Assembly (NCBI GenBank): GCA_963542015.1 | Contig: CAUTUX010000002.1 | Coordinates: 34,838 to 98,837, forward strand | DNA length: 64,000 nt | Origin: CAUTUX01 sp963542015 | Lineage (GTDB): Bacteria > Bacillota > Clostridia > Christensenellales > CAG-917 | Reading direction: 5' to 3' | Part shown: piece by piece, positions 19,022-27,947 of the stretch | How positions within the stretch are numbered: position 1 is the first letter of the stretch | How the letters are laid out: each line of letters starts with the position of its first letter | Notes under the pieces: generated by a model | Told to the model about the DNA's origin: nothing | The model's input: the letters and a program-made list of their open reading frames with translations, nothing else | Databases searched by the model: none | Program-made: the position numbers and the translations under genes

Positions 19022-20410
19022 CTAACAAGACAAATCTCCTGGTGTTCTTGGATATAACTGAACATCTCGTATATTTGTTATTCCAGTGAGATACATCATT
19101 ATTCTTTCAAGTCCCAGTCCAAATCCACTGTGTGGAACTGTCCCATATTTTCTGAGGTCAAGATATCCAATGTAATCATCTTCATTCATACCCCGTTCTA
19201 TAATTGCATTTCTCAACTTTTCATAATTTTCTTCTCTTTCACTGCAACCTATAATTTCTCCTATGCCTGGCACAAGCAAATCTGTCGCAGCAACTGTCTT
19301 CCCATCATCATTTTGTTTCATGTAAAACGATTTTATCTTTTTAGGATAGTTGATGATAAAAACTGGCTTGTTATATACTTTCTCGGTTATATATTTTTCA
19401 TGTTCCGTTTGTAAGTCCAATCCCCATTCAACTTTATAATCAAATTTTTCTTTTGCTTTCTTTAAAATTTCTATAGCTTCCGTGTAATCCAAAATAACAA
19501 ATTCACTATTTATAACATTCTCAAGTTTTTCTCTTAATCCTTTTTCAAATGCATTCTCAAAAAAGTTTATTTCATCACTACATTCATTTAACACTTCCTT
19601 GATTATGTATTTAATCATCTTTTCAGCAATTTTAATTATGTCTGGTAACTTCGCAAAAGCTACTTCTGGTTCTATCTGCCAAAACTCTGCTGCATGCCGT
19701 GGAGTGTTACTGTTTTCTGCTCTAAATGTTGGTCCAAATGTATATATTTTTCCCATTGCCATTGCTGCAACTTCACCTTCTAGCTGTCCGCTTACTGTTA
19801 ACCCTGCTTTTCTTTTAAAGAAGTCTTTCTGTATATACTCGATCTCGTCTTTTGACGCTTTAGAAGAGTTAAAATCATGAATGGTTACCCTAAATATTTC
19901 TCCTGCTCCTTCACAATCAGATCCAGTTATTATAGGTGTATTGATGTATGTAAATCCGTGTTTTTGGAAAAATTCATGAATGGCAAAACTTAATTTACTT
20001 CTAACTCTTAGCATCGCATTAAATGTATTTGTTCTAACTCTCAAATGCGGGATTGTTCTTAAAAATTCCAAACTGTGGTATTTCTTTTGTAAAGGATAAT
20101 CTGGAGTGACATCCCCAAGTAGTTCAATATCCGTCATGTTGATTTCAAAACCATTCTCATCGTTTAGGGCTGTTACAACTTCTCCAGTTACATGAATCGA
20201 TGCTCCAACTCTTAAGCTTCGTATCTCTTTTTTACATTTGTCCTTATCAATAACCACTTGAATCGATTTCAAACAAGTTCCATCGTTAACTGCCAAGAAC
20301 ATCATATTTTTGCTGTCTCTAACCGTTCTTAGCCAACCTGCAACTTCTATCTTTTTACCAAGATACTTTTTCCCTTCTTTATGAATTAACGCTATGTCTA
20401 TATTGTTCAT
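19022..20410 (-). CDS. asnS: Asparaginyl-tRNA synthetase
   Basis: 462 residues from MNNIDIAL; AGAGGT precedes this ATG, while an upstream alternative start lacks one. N-terminal OB-fold (about 15-110) is followed by a class II core with the motif 2 region FRAENSNTPRHAAEFWQIE and motif 3 GFGLGLERIMMYLTG. The NTPRH loop is typical of AsnRS rather than AspRS. An internal insertion around residues 145-185, rich in Lys and Phe, is also typical of AsnRS. The enzyme charges tRNA-Asn. It is the first gene of the asnS-asnA-aspS run. Confidence 0.96.
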   Translation of the reverse strand: MNNIDIALIHKEGKKYLGKKIEVAGWLRTVRDSKNMMFLAVNDGTCLKSIQVVIDKDKCKKEIRSLRVGASIHVTGEVVTALNDENGFEINMTDIELLGDVTPDYPLQKKYHSLEFLRTIPHLRVRTNTFNAMLRVRSKLSFAIHEFFQKHGFTYINTPIITGSDCEGAGEIFRVTIHDFNSSKASKDEIEYIQKDFFKRKAGLTVSGQLEGEVAAMAMGKIYTFGPTFRAENSNTPRHAAEFWQIEPEVAFAKLPDIIKIAEKMIKYIIKEVLNECSDEINFFENAFEKGLREKLENVINSEFVILDYTEAIEILKKAKEKFDYKVEWGLDLQTEHEKYITEKVYNKPVFIINYPKKIKSFYMKQNDDGKTVAATDLLVPGIGEIIGCSEREENYEKLRNAIIERGMNEDDYIGYLDLRKYGTVPHSGFGLGLERIMMYLTGITNIRDVQLYPRTPGDLSC

Positions 20411-20801
20411 TTTACCTCTTTGCCGCTTGCACCCCAGCAACACATAATAAGCCTTTTAATTATATAGTAAAATATATGGGCATGTCTTTGTTATGAATGT
20501 GCTTTGCCGAATTTTTTTGATATCAGTGCTGTATGTGCCTCGTCCTTTCTGAGTAACTACTAACCTAAAGAATCTTTTTACACAACTTTTCTTGTTTATT
20601 TTTAAATCTCCGTATCAATATTTCTAATCTTCACATAACCTATTTAGGTTTGACGCTACAAGCCATGAGATTCTTATTTCTGCAACCACCACATGCTGTA
20701 AAAGTTTTCTTTTACACGGTCTCTACAGCTATATGCCCCGTATGCACTGCGATATTGTTTGTGCTCAGGATACTGATACTTATCCGTTTTGTTGAACGAT
20801 A
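20411..20801. other. 390-bp gap with hairpin and a short orphan frame
   Basis: Between ligase copy 2 and asnS on the minus strand. A perfect hairpin TGTAAAAG-4 nt-CTTTTACA lies at 20698-20717 without a following U-tract. An out-of-frame open stretch of about 47 codons continues from the ligase stop region to about 20675 and is rich in Tyr and Trp; it has no usable start and may be a decayed fragment. The T-box motif expected for an asnS leader is not present. I see no known riboswitch. Confidence 0.45.
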
Positions 20802-22313
20802 CTACCTTGCATATGCGAGACTTTGATTTTCGGGAACTTGGTCAAACTTGATGTAATTTTGAGTTTCGCATTCAACTACATATACTGCCATGAAACACAT
20901 ATATGGATACGCAATAAATATTGGGCAATCTATCAATCCTACAAACTCTATGCCCATCATTGCTAACATTATGAAAACCTTATATGGGTCTTTATTTATT
21001 TTTTTGAAAACTATTTTGTATTGCACTATATAAAAAATTGAATATGCCACAAGCCCCACAAGCCCCATCGCACCAATTATTTGAAAAAATGTCGAATGAT
21101 ACTGCCACATCTTTTCACGCCACCCGAAGAACTTTTTGAATGCAACACCTCTTCCTGTCCAAGGATTTCTTCGAAATTGTCTTAACGCATCATTGTAAAG
21201 TTTCTCTCGTCCATTCCCTTTTTGATTTATGGCTGCCATCACTAAATCATAGACTATGTCGTACCATATTAGACAACAAATAATTGTGACGGTTGCCAAA
21301 ACTATAGCTGGTCTAATCTGAGACCATTTATTATTACTATGTTTAAGAATCGCAATTACTACTGCTGGGACTATTAAAACAGCCAGTAGGATCTCCGCTC
21401 GTGAAAATGCAAGAAATATACTAATAAATGTTATATATGAGCATAGTGTATAAAATCTAATTCCTTTTTTCTTGTTTAAATCAAGATAGAACCCTAGTGG
21501 GAATGACATGACCAGTATGTACGAAATTGCAGCATTATTACCAACGCCGTATGTTGGTTCTGGAACAGTTGTTACTCCTCCGTTGAGTAATTCTTCAAAT
21601 AAGGAATACGAAAAATGATTAGCTGCATTACCAAAGAAGAATGTAAAGATTACCATGAATGACCCTATCATTCCATAGCCAACTACGAACTTCGCAATGT
21701 ACCTTCTTTTATCTACATATTTGTTTGGTTTTGCATAAGAACTCCCTAAATAAAATGCCAATGGTGCAGCCACCAATGTAATGTATGTCGCCCACATCTC
21801 CATGTCCAACACATTTCTTCCAACTTCTTGTGGTACCTTATTGTCGAAATCTTCAAAAGCAATACTCAATAGCATTGCTACTTCAAGCAAAAGATATGGC
21901 ACCACCATTTTACGAACTCTCAAAACTGGTTTGTATATTATGAAGTGCAAAATCAATGCTAAAAGATAAATTCCAAACATAACTCCTAAGTAAGGACCTG
22001 TTGGACGGCGAACATACTCCATTGCATCTTGCGAAACAAAATTTCCTACCAAATAAAACAAATGTGGTAGTTGTACTGTTATATCATCTACAACTAACAA
22101 AGTAATTGCTCCACACACCCCAAATGCGGTCAAACCAACTTCTGGTCTATCTGTCAGCCAACTTACCATGGTGCAAACTATATAAAAGCCAATATATCCA
22201 TCTGTATAGAAAACTGATTTTAACCACTCGGGTGCTCTACCCAACACATCTCGCACATGTTGCATTTTTGTTACTCCATGTGCAATATTTATATTTAATT
22301 TTTCTTTTTGCAA
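20802..22313 (-). CDS. O-antigen ligase/polymerase-like membrane protein, copy 2
   Basis: 503 residues, starting at TTG with AGGAG four nucleotides upstream; no ATG is equally well placed. About 11 hydrophobic segments. The motif order is as in copy 1: FLAFSRAEILL, GREKLYNDALRQF, TGRGVAF and YHSTFFQIIGAMGLVG. It likely joins or polymerises surface glycan chains outside the membrane. The two copies differ widely in sequence but share N-terminal wording (APEWLKSVFYTDGY against APDKLKSFFYSDSY), so they are old paralogues with perhaps different substrates. The gene is transcribed towards asnS and may be the first gene of the same long operon, though the 390-bp gap makes this uncertain. Confidence 0.83.
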   Translation of the reverse strand: MQKEKLNINIAHGVTKMQHVRDVLGRAPEWLKSVFYTDGYIGFYIVCTMVSWLTDRPEVGLTAFGVCGAITLLVVDDITVQLPHLFYLVGNFVSQDAMEYVRRPTGPYLGVMFGIYLLALILHFIIYKPVLRVRKMVVPYLLLEVAMLLSIAFEDFDNKVPQEVGRNVLDMEMWATYITLVAAPLAFYLGSSYAKPNKYVDKRRYIAKFVVGYGMIGSFMVIFTFFFGNAANHFSYSLFEELLNGGVTTVPEPTYGVGNNAAISYILVMSFPLGFYLDLNKKKGIRFYTLCSYITFISIFLAFSRAEILLAVLIVPAVVIAILKHSNNKWSQIRPAIVLATVTIICCLIWYDIVYDLVMAAINQKGNGREKLYNDALRQFRRNPWTGRGVAFKKFFGWREKMWQYHSTFFQIIGAMGLVGLVAYSIFYIVQYKIVFKKINKDPYKVFIMLAMMGIEFVGLIDCPIFIAYPYMCFMAVYVVECETQNYIKFDQVPENQSLAYAR

Positions 22314-22334
22314 AATACTCCTATTTTTTTACCT

Positions 22335-22350
22335 TACTCGGTACGGAGTA
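22335..22350 (-). promoter_or_regulatory. Dyad in the leader of ligase copy 2
   Basis: TACTC-GGTACG-GAGTA forms a perfect 5-bp inverted repeat about 20-35 nt upstream of the TTG start. It may be an operator or a leader hairpin. No known binding protein can be assigned. Confidence 0.3.
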
Positions 22351-22546
22351 TTCCGCCCCAGCAAAAAATCAGGGTTTCTTGTGTTTTGTCCTCATTATTA
22401 TGAACATCGCACTACCCTCATCGGTTAAATAAATAGTATGCCATCCTAGTTTGTAAGTAAAGTTACCTCTTACTCAGAGCTTATTGCTACATCTTCTTTC
22501 ATTTGGGTATTTATACTTTTCTCACTTTTTAGTCTATACTTTTCCT

Positions 22547-23449
22547 ATGGAAAAATATGACTTAATTATTATCGGTGGAGGACCTGCAGGATTAACTGCT
22601 GGTATATACGCAAAGCGTGGTGGCTTGCGTGTTGCTATTGTTGAAAAACTTATTCCTGGTGGTCAAATGTCTCGAACTCTTGAAATCGAAAATTATCCAG
22701 GATTTAAAAATGTTTCTGGCATACAGTTGGCAATGAGTATGCAAGAACAATGTACATCTCTCGGTGTTGAATTTATTTATGGTGAAATTTCGAAACTGGA
22801 TTTAATTAGTACTCCAAAATGTTTAACTATAAATGGAAATACTATTACTGGAGATGCAATAATTGTTGCCTCTGGCACCACTCCTACAAGTTTAGACATT
22901 AGAGGAGAAAAAGAATTTGCTGGTAGGGGTGTATCATATTGTGCAACATGTGATGGTGGGTTCTTTAAAGGTAAAAAGGTCTGTGTTGTTGGTGGCGGAA
23001 ATACAGCCATTGAAGATGCCTTATACCTTGAGAGATTGGCTAGTGAAGTACATTTAATACATAGAAGAGATGAATATCGTGCTTCTCAAATTCTTGTCAA
23101 TCAACTGAATGAGTCTAAAATCATTCAACACAAATCGTCTGTGGTTGATTGTATACATGGAAACAACAATGTCGAAAGTATTGATATTAAAAATTTAAAA
23201 ACTGGTTCTGTAACCAATATCTCCATCAACGGAGTTTTTATGGCTGTAGGACAAACTCCTCTATCTGCAATGTTTGACGCTTTAGAAAAAGATGAACATG
23301 GGTATATCGTTACAGATGCGGATATGAAAACTTCAATAGATGGTGTCTTTGCTGCGGGTGACGTGACCAAAAAAAGTGTCCGTCAAATAGTTACTGCTTG
23401 TGCAGATGGAGCTGTTGCCGCCGAAAGTGCTCTTAAATTTTTAAGATAA
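22547..23449 (+). CDS. trxB: Thioredoxin reductase
   Basis: 300 residues from MEKYDLII. FAD-binding GGGPAG near the N-terminus, redox-active CATC (about residue 133), NADPH-binding GGGNTAIED followed by HRRDEYRAS (the HRRxxxR pattern of NADPH use), and the C-terminal GVFAAGDV FAD motif are all present. It passes electrons from NADPH to thioredoxin in the cytoplasm. There is no Shine-Dalgarno sequence; a TATACT box ends only 6 nt before the ATG, which suggests a leaderless or nearly leaderless transcript. A longer frame starting at 22484 would add a hydrophobic stretch and is unlikely. The gene stands alone between a divergent ligase gene and a terminator. Confidence 0.95.
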   Translation: MEKYDLIIIGGGPAGLTAGIYAKRGGLRVAIVEKLIPGGQMSRTLEIENYPGFKNVSGIQLAMSMQEQCTSLGVEFIYGEISKLDLISTPKCLTINGNTITGDAIIVASGTTPTSLDIRGEKEFAGRGVSYCATCDGGFFKGKKVCVVGGGNTAIEDALYLERLASEVHLIHRRDEYRASQILVNQLNESKIIQHKSSVVDCIHGNNNVESIDIKNLKTGSVTNISINGVFMAVGQTPLSAMFDALEKDEHGYIVTDADMKTSIDGVFAAGDVTKKSVRQIVTACADGAVAAESALKFLR

Positions 23450-23513
23450 AATTGATAAGTAAAAATCCAATCTTTGATTTATATATTTGGTTTATCGGAA
23501 CAACATAAGATTG

Positions 23514-23545
23514 AATCACTTTATTAACAATAGTGACTTTTTTTC
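23514..23545 (+). terminator. Probable intrinsic terminator of trxB
   Basis: TCACT and AGTGA pair around an 11-nt loop and a run of seven T follows. The stem is short (5 bp plus a mismatch), so strength is uncertain. Confidence 0.5.
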
Positions 23546-23745
23546 TTATCTTCATTGGTAAAAAAATTTGCTCTTTTTTTATTTTCTTAAAAAATTTTTT
23601 ATTCACTCTATAGTTTGTTTGTTATTATTCGTTAAAAATTAAACAAATCTTGAAATATTTTTTATTTATTTTTTGATGTTTTGTGCAATTTTGTTGCTTT
23701 TTTGTGTTTTCGAACCAATTTTTCTAACAAATTTCAAAAAAATTG

Positions 23746-23774
23746 TTGACAAATATATTGGGCGGGATTAACAT
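23746..23774 (+). promoter_or_regulatory. Promoter of the candidate small RNA
   Basis: A perfect TTGACA (23746-23751), a 17-nt spacer, and TAACAT (23769-23774). The predicted start lies at the first base of a stable hairpin. Confidence 0.65.
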
Positions 23775-23780
23775 GTACTT

Positions 23781-23868
23781 ACATTCAATGTTGCAGAAGC
23801 ATGTTGGATGTAACTCATAATTTTCCCCCCTTAAAAATAATGACTGGTAGCAGCCATTATTTTTTTTA
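23781..23868 (+). ncRNA. Candidate C-rich small RNA upstream of gdhA
   Basis: About 88 nt framed by its own promoter and a strong terminator. The 5' part folds into ACATTCAA/TTGGATGT with an inner TGC/GCA (23781-23811). An unpaired linker follows with TTTTCCCCCCTTA (23821-23833). The terminator stem AATAATG/CATTATT, with an inner CTG/CAG, is followed by eight T (23836-23868). Because gdhA has a separate promoter downstream of the terminator, this is better explained as a free transcript than as a gdhA leader. A C-rich unpaired stretch between two hairpins is the layout of Gram-positive small RNAs that pair with ribosome-binding sites. No known family was recognised. Confidence 0.55.
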
Positions 23869-23886
23869 TTCGGCATATTTCTTTTA

Positions 23887-23915
23887 TTGACTGAGTATAT
23901 ATGCGGTGTTAAAAT
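23887..23915 (+). promoter_or_regulatory. Promoter of gdhA
   Basis: TTGACT (23887-23892), a 17-nt spacer, and TAAAAT (23910-23915), downstream of the small-RNA terminator and about 30 nt before the gdhA ATG. Confidence 0.7.
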
Positions 23916-23946
23916 TTTACTAAATTATCAAAAAGGCGGTTTAAGT

Positions 23947-25296
23947 ATGAATTATATTGAAGAAGTTATTAAAAATACAAAAGAGAAAAATGCTCATGAA
24001 CCAGAGTTTATTCAGTCTGTAAGTGAGGTGTTGAACTCTCTCCCTGTTGTAATTAATGAAAATGAAAAACTATATAGAGAACATGCAATTCTCGAAAGGA
24101 TGGTTGAACCTGACAGACAAATTATGTTTAGAGTTCCTTGGATGGATGACAAGGGGAAATGGCATGTTAATCGTGGATATAGAGTTCAGTTTAATAATGC
24201 GATCGGACCATATAAAGGTGGTTTGAGATTCCAAAAAAATGTAAACCTTTCAATTATTAAATTTTTAGGGTTTGAGCAGACATTTAAAAATTCTCTCACT
24301 TCTCTACCTATGGGTGGTGGTAAAGGTGGTTCGGATTTTGATTCAAGTGGAAAAAGCGATGCTGAGATCATGCGTTTCTGTTATAACTTCATGACAGAAC
24401 TTCAACGACACATAGGGGCAAATCTTGATGTCCCTGCTGGTGATATGGGTGTCGGTGGTCGTGAGATTGGTTATCTGTTCGGAGCGTATAAAAAAATTAA
24501 CGGAAGTTTTGAAAATGGTGTTCTTACTGGAAAGGCACTTTCTTTCGGTGGTTCAAAAATCAGACCTGAAGCCACAGGATATGGTGCAACTTATTTCTTG
24601 CAAGAAATACTAAAAAAACTTGGCGAAGGTATAAAAGGAAAGAAATTCGCAATTTCTGGGTTTGGAAATGTTGCTTGGGGTGCCACTAAAAAAATCACAG
24701 AACTCGGTGGCAAAGTTGTTTCTCTTTCTGGTCCAGATGGCTATATATATGATAAAAATGGAGTTTCAACACCTGAAAAAATTGATTACATGGTTGAATT
24801 AAGAATGAGCGGAAAGAATTGTATTCAAGCATATGCTGATAAGTTTGGTGTAGAATTCATACCAAAACAAAAACCTTGGGGAAATGTTGATGCTGACATT
24901 TATATGCCTTGTGCTACTCAAAACGAAATTTTACTAGATGATGCAAAGAAGATCTTAGATAAGAAAGTTAAATATCTCATTGAAGTTTCTAATATGCCTA
25001 CAACAAATGAAGCTTCTGAGTTATTGCAAAAAAATGGAGTTCTTGTTGCACCTTCAAAAGCTGTAAACGCTGGTGGCGTTGCTGTTTCTGGTCTTGAAAT
25101 GACTCAGAACAGTGAGCGTTTGTCTTGGGAAAGCAAAGATGTTGATGAAAAACTTCAACATATAATGGTATCTATGCATAAACATATTGTTAAGACTTTG
25201 GAAGATTATTCATTGCCTTATAACCTTGTAACTGGTGCAAATATCGCTGGATTCATCAAAGTTGCCGATGCAATGATTGCACAAGGCGTAAATTAA
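23947..25296 (+). CDS. gdhA: Glutamate dehydrogenase, hexameric type
   Basis: 449 residues from MNYIEEVI, preceded by AAGGCGGT. The substrate-binding region PMGGGKGGSDFD, the PAGDMGVGGREIG segment and the nucleotide-binding FGNVAWG are all present, and the length is that of the small hexameric family. It makes glutamate from 2-oxoglutarate and ammonia in the cytoplasm, usually with NADP in this subfamily; cofactor choice is not proved here. It is a single-gene unit with its own promoter and terminator. With asnA in the window, it is a second ammonia-assimilating enzyme. Confidence 0.96.
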   Translation: MNYIEEVIKNTKEKNAHEPEFIQSVSEVLNSLPVVINENEKLYREHAILERMVEPDRQIMFRVPWMDDKGKWHVNRGYRVQFNNAIGPYKGGLRFQKNVNLSIIKFLGFEQTFKNSLTSLPMGGGKGGSDFDSSGKSDAEIMRFCYNFMTELQRHIGANLDVPAGDMGVGGREIGYLFGAYKKINGSFENGVLTGKALSFGGSKIRPEATGYGATYFLQEILKKLGEGIKGKKFAISGFGNVAWGATKKITELGGKVVSLSGPDGYIYDKNGVSTPEKIDYMVELRMSGKNCIQAYADKFGVEFIPKQKPWGNVDADIYMPCATQNEILLDDAKKILDKKVKYLIEVSNMPTTNEASELLQKNGVLVAPSKAVNAGGVAVSGLEMTQNSERLSWESKDVDEKLQHIMVSMHKHIVKTLEDYSLPYNLVTGANIAGFIKVADAMIAQGVN

Positions 25297-25322
25297 AACA
25301 GACAGATGTAAGTTTTAAAAAG

Positions 25323-25349
25323 AGGGGCTGTTATTTGCTCCTTTTTTTT
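25323..25349 (+). terminator. Intrinsic terminator of gdhA
   Basis: AGGGGC pairs with GCTCCT (one G-U) around an 8-nt loop, with seven T following. The element overlaps the stop region of the convergent CDF gene. Confidence 0.7.
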
Positions 25350-26326
25350 ATTGCTATACTTTTATATTTTGCGGATTTTATACTTTTCATGCATTCTAAT
25401 CCGCTATTTTTAAGTTTTGTACTTATTATTCTCCCCTGTCTCTCAGCAAAGTCAATATATTCAATGTAAATTTTTACCCCACATCGATCGAATATTTCAT
25501 TTTGATATTTTTCTTTATTTATAAATAAATCTCTTATCTCTTTGAGTGTGCAACCTACTTTAATATAACCGAACTTGTTGTTAAGACCATAGTCGTGCAA
25601 CATAAGGTCTCCACATTGGTGATTTGGTATAACTTGCTTGATACTTTCTATGACAGAGTTCCTTTCCTTCTTGTTATCAATTCCTATCAACTGATTCCAT
25701 GTTTCTATAAGCATCTTTATAGCTATTCCGCAGACTACTAGGCTTAAAATTATTCCGAATATTCCATCTAATACTACTCTTACATTCCTCAATCTAAGGA
25801 TATATGTTATTGCAACAAAAAATGTCATGCCTGAATCTAAAAAATTATCGGTCGTAATAATTGATAATGCTTTTGCTTTTAATTTTCGATATGAAAATAA
25901 TGATATTACTCCCATTGCCACTTTTATTAAAACTGTGCCCATTAAAGTCGCAAAATGAACCCACGAGAATTGTGACTCTGGAGCGGGTAAATTCAACCTT
26001 ATTGATGAAAAATATAAGAACATTACGCCTAAGCCGAGCAGTATCAGATTTGAAAGAAAATTAACTGCATACTCAGCTCTTCCCGTCTTATCGGTTATTT
26101 TTATACTGCCCTTTTTTGCAATCATATATATAAATCCAAATATTACAAGAAGTGCAGAAATAATATCAAAAAAGTTGTTTGTCGCATCTATAATGATTGG
26201 CAAAGAATAGTTGGCTAGCCCTATATATAGCTTTGTAATAGCCAAGCCTAAGTTACATAATACTAGTATTGCAAGGACAATAACTGTTGATACTTCTCTT
26301 TGTGACTTTTTTTGTTTTAATTTCAT
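25331..26326 (-). CDS. Cation diffusion facilitator family metal transporter
   Basis: 331 residues with six hydrophobic segments and a cytoplasmic C-terminal domain, the CDF layout. The paired metal-site motifs are visible in helices 2 and 5: NNFFD (in IDATNNFFD) and DNFLD. The helix-5 pair lacks the His of zinc-type members, which suggests a manganese-like or other non-zinc site (inference). It exports divalent metal in exchange for protons. The ATG overlaps the bioY stop by 4 nt, making it the last gene of the minus-strand run that starts at the lipase. Confidence 0.88.
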   Translation of the reverse strand: MKLKQKKSQREVSTVIVLAILVLCNLGLAITKLYIGLANYSLPIIIDATNNFFDIISALLVIFGFIYMIAKKGSIKITDKTGRAEYAVNFLSNLILLGLGVMFLYFSSIRLNLPAPESQFSWVHFATLMGTVLIKVAMGVISLFSYRKLKAKALSIITTDNFLDSGMTFFVAITYILRLRNVRVVLDGIFGIILSLVVCGIAIKMLIETWNQLIGIDNKKERNSVIESIKQVIPNHQCGDLMLHDYGLNNKFGYIKVGCTLKEIRDLFINKEKYQNEIFDRCGVKIYIEYIDFAERQGRIISTKLKNSGLECMKSIKSAKYKSIAIKKRSK

Positions 26327-26949
26327 CCCAGTTCCAGCTTTTCACCTAGCTGTTTCTTTATTCTGGTTGAGGCAAATGAAGCTATAATCATTGAAACTGT
26401 TCCCTTAAGTCCAAACTTCAAGATCATGCTTATGAATACTGGCTTAAATGGTTTTTTATTTCCTGTCACTTGTACAAGCCAATACGCTCCAATTGCATAT
26501 AAAAGCAATATCGACAATATTCCTACGATAACCTGTATAACATTTGATTTTGCATTTTTTGTAAGACCCATAATTATAACCATTGGTATAAACCCAATTA
26601 TAAAACCTCCAGTAGGTCCAGCAATCGCTGCAATACCTGCCCTACTTGCGAATACAGGCACTCCCATCCCTCCAAGGATTACATACAGGATTACGGTTAT
26701 CCCTCCCCATACAGATCCAAGTAGATACCCAACAAGAGCAATCCCTAATGTCTGTAGTGTCATAGGAACGCCACCTGGCAATGGAATCTGAGTGTGTGAT
26801 AATATCCCAAGCAATGTAACCATTATGCTTATGTACACCAATCGTCTTATGTGCAACAATGTAGGGCTATATTTTGACGCTTTAAGATGCTTATTTAGTG
26901 CGATTCGTTTGATTTCCGCTTTAATTTGCTTTGTACTCTGTCCACTCAT
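26323..26949 (-). CDS. bioY: Biotin transporter S component BioY
   Basis: 208 residues, six hydrophobic segments, with the BioY pattern LPGGVPMTLQTLGI, GGMGVPVFA and GPTGGFIIGF. BioY binds and imports biotin, alone or with an energy-coupling factor module. No EcfT or EcfA gene is adjacent, so it would have to share one encoded elsewhere. The N-terminal extension of about 35 residues is charged and longer than usual. Both ends overlap neighbours by 4 nt (phosphoesterase upstream, CDF downstream). No biotin operator was seen. Confidence 0.93.
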   Translation of the reverse strand: MSGQSTKQIKAEIKRIALNKHLKASKYSPTLLHIRRLVYISIMVTLLGILSHTQIPLPGGVPMTLQTLGIALVGYLLGSVWGGITVILYVILGGMGVPVFASRAGIAAIAGPTGGFIIGFIPMVIIMGLTKNAKSNVIQVIVGILSILLLYAIGAYWLVQVTGNKKPFKPVFISMILKFGLKGTVSMIIASFASTRIKKQLGEKLELG

Positions 26950-27944
26950 TTTTTGCTCTCCTTTTCTATGTCTACTAATGGCAACATCGATACATCAAAT
27001 GTTCCATTCTTATTTATTTCTATAATCGTTCCGCCACGCTGGGTTTTCTTTTTTCTAATTCCCGTATATGCATAATAATCTATACTCATGCCATATGTTA
27101 ATCTAATTCCTTGATATGTTAATGATAAAGTATTTAAATGGTCATGCCCCATGAACATTCCTTTACAACTGCCAAACTTCACCATCTCACTAAAAAATGC
27201 ACAATCTAATGTTTTAGGATACCCAAAATAATTATCTTTCTCTTGAACAAACCCAAAATGATATTTTACATCGCTATCTCCTCTATAACATTTCTCCCAC
27301 GCTTCCTTAAATTCTTTTGGTGGAATATGAAAAAATGCTAATGATGGGACTTGGTCTCCACTATAACTAGAAATTGTTTTTTTATACCACTCAATCTGAT
27401 CCTCTTTTATAACATCAAACCCACTGAAGAAATTCCATGTAATGTATGAGTGTGAATCTAGAAACATAAGTAAATATATTAATTTGTCATTTTCATTTCT
27501 AACTTCAAAAGAATAATTTCCAACACCACTTATCTCTTTTGCTCCATGCATAAAATAACAGTGTTTTAATGATTTATAATAATCACCTAATTCTTCTTTT
27601 TTATATCGTGAAAAACTCTCAGCATCATGATTTCCAAACACAACTGTCCACGGTATCTCAAAGGATTCCATCAATTTAGCCAACTTCTTTGTCGTTCTTA
27701 AATTATTTGGTGAGGCTCCAAACATTGGCATCGGATAAACCATGTCTCCAGTTATTATGATAAAATCTGGATTAGCTACCCTTACTACTTTCGTTACTGC
27801 ATCAAGTGCAAGTTGATCAAGTTTTTTTGTTAAAAGGCTACCACCTAAATGGATATCTGTTAATTGCAATATCCTTAATTTATCGCCTTTAAATTTGATT
27901 ATTCCTTTATTCTCATTTTCAATTTTTGCAACTTCAATACTCAT
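26946..27944 (-). CDS. Calcineurin-like metallophosphoesterase
   Basis: 332 residues. The two-metal site motifs are in order: LTDIHLG (about residue 31), ITGDMVYP, VFGNHDAES, then FFHIPP and MGHDHLN. This is the purple-acid-phosphatase/Icc-like layout, acting on phosphomonoesters or diesters; the substrate is unknown. There is no signal peptide, so it is probably cytoplasmic. It lies 3 nt after the GPH symporter gene and overlaps bioY by 4 nt. Confidence 0.9.
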   Translation of the reverse strand: MSIEVAKIENENKGIIKFKGDKLRILQLTDIHLGGSLLTKKLDQLALDAVTKVVRVANPDFIIITGDMVYPMPMFGASPNNLRTTKKLAKLMESFEIPWTVVFGNHDAESFSRYKKEELGDYYKSLKHCYFMHGAKEISGVGNYSFEVRNENDKLIYLLMFLDSHSYITWNFFSGFDVIKEDQIEWYKKTISSYSGDQVPSLAFFHIPPKEFKEAWEKCYRGDSDVKYHFGFVQEKDNYFGYPKTLDCAFFSEMVKFGSCKGMFMGHDHLNTLSLTYQGIRLTYGMSIDYYAYTGIRKKKTQRGGTIIEINKNGTFDVSMLPLVDIEKESKK

Positions 27945-27947
27945 AAA

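Noticed and set aside
20411..20801. T-box riboswitch upstream of asnS
   Set aside because: The TGGNACCGCG box and the terminator stem are absent; GGGGTGCAAGCGGC near the start only loosely resembles it.
20675..20820. Out-of-frame open stretch after ligase copy 2
   Set aside because: About 47 codons, no start codon with a ribosome-binding site; probably chance or a decayed remnant.
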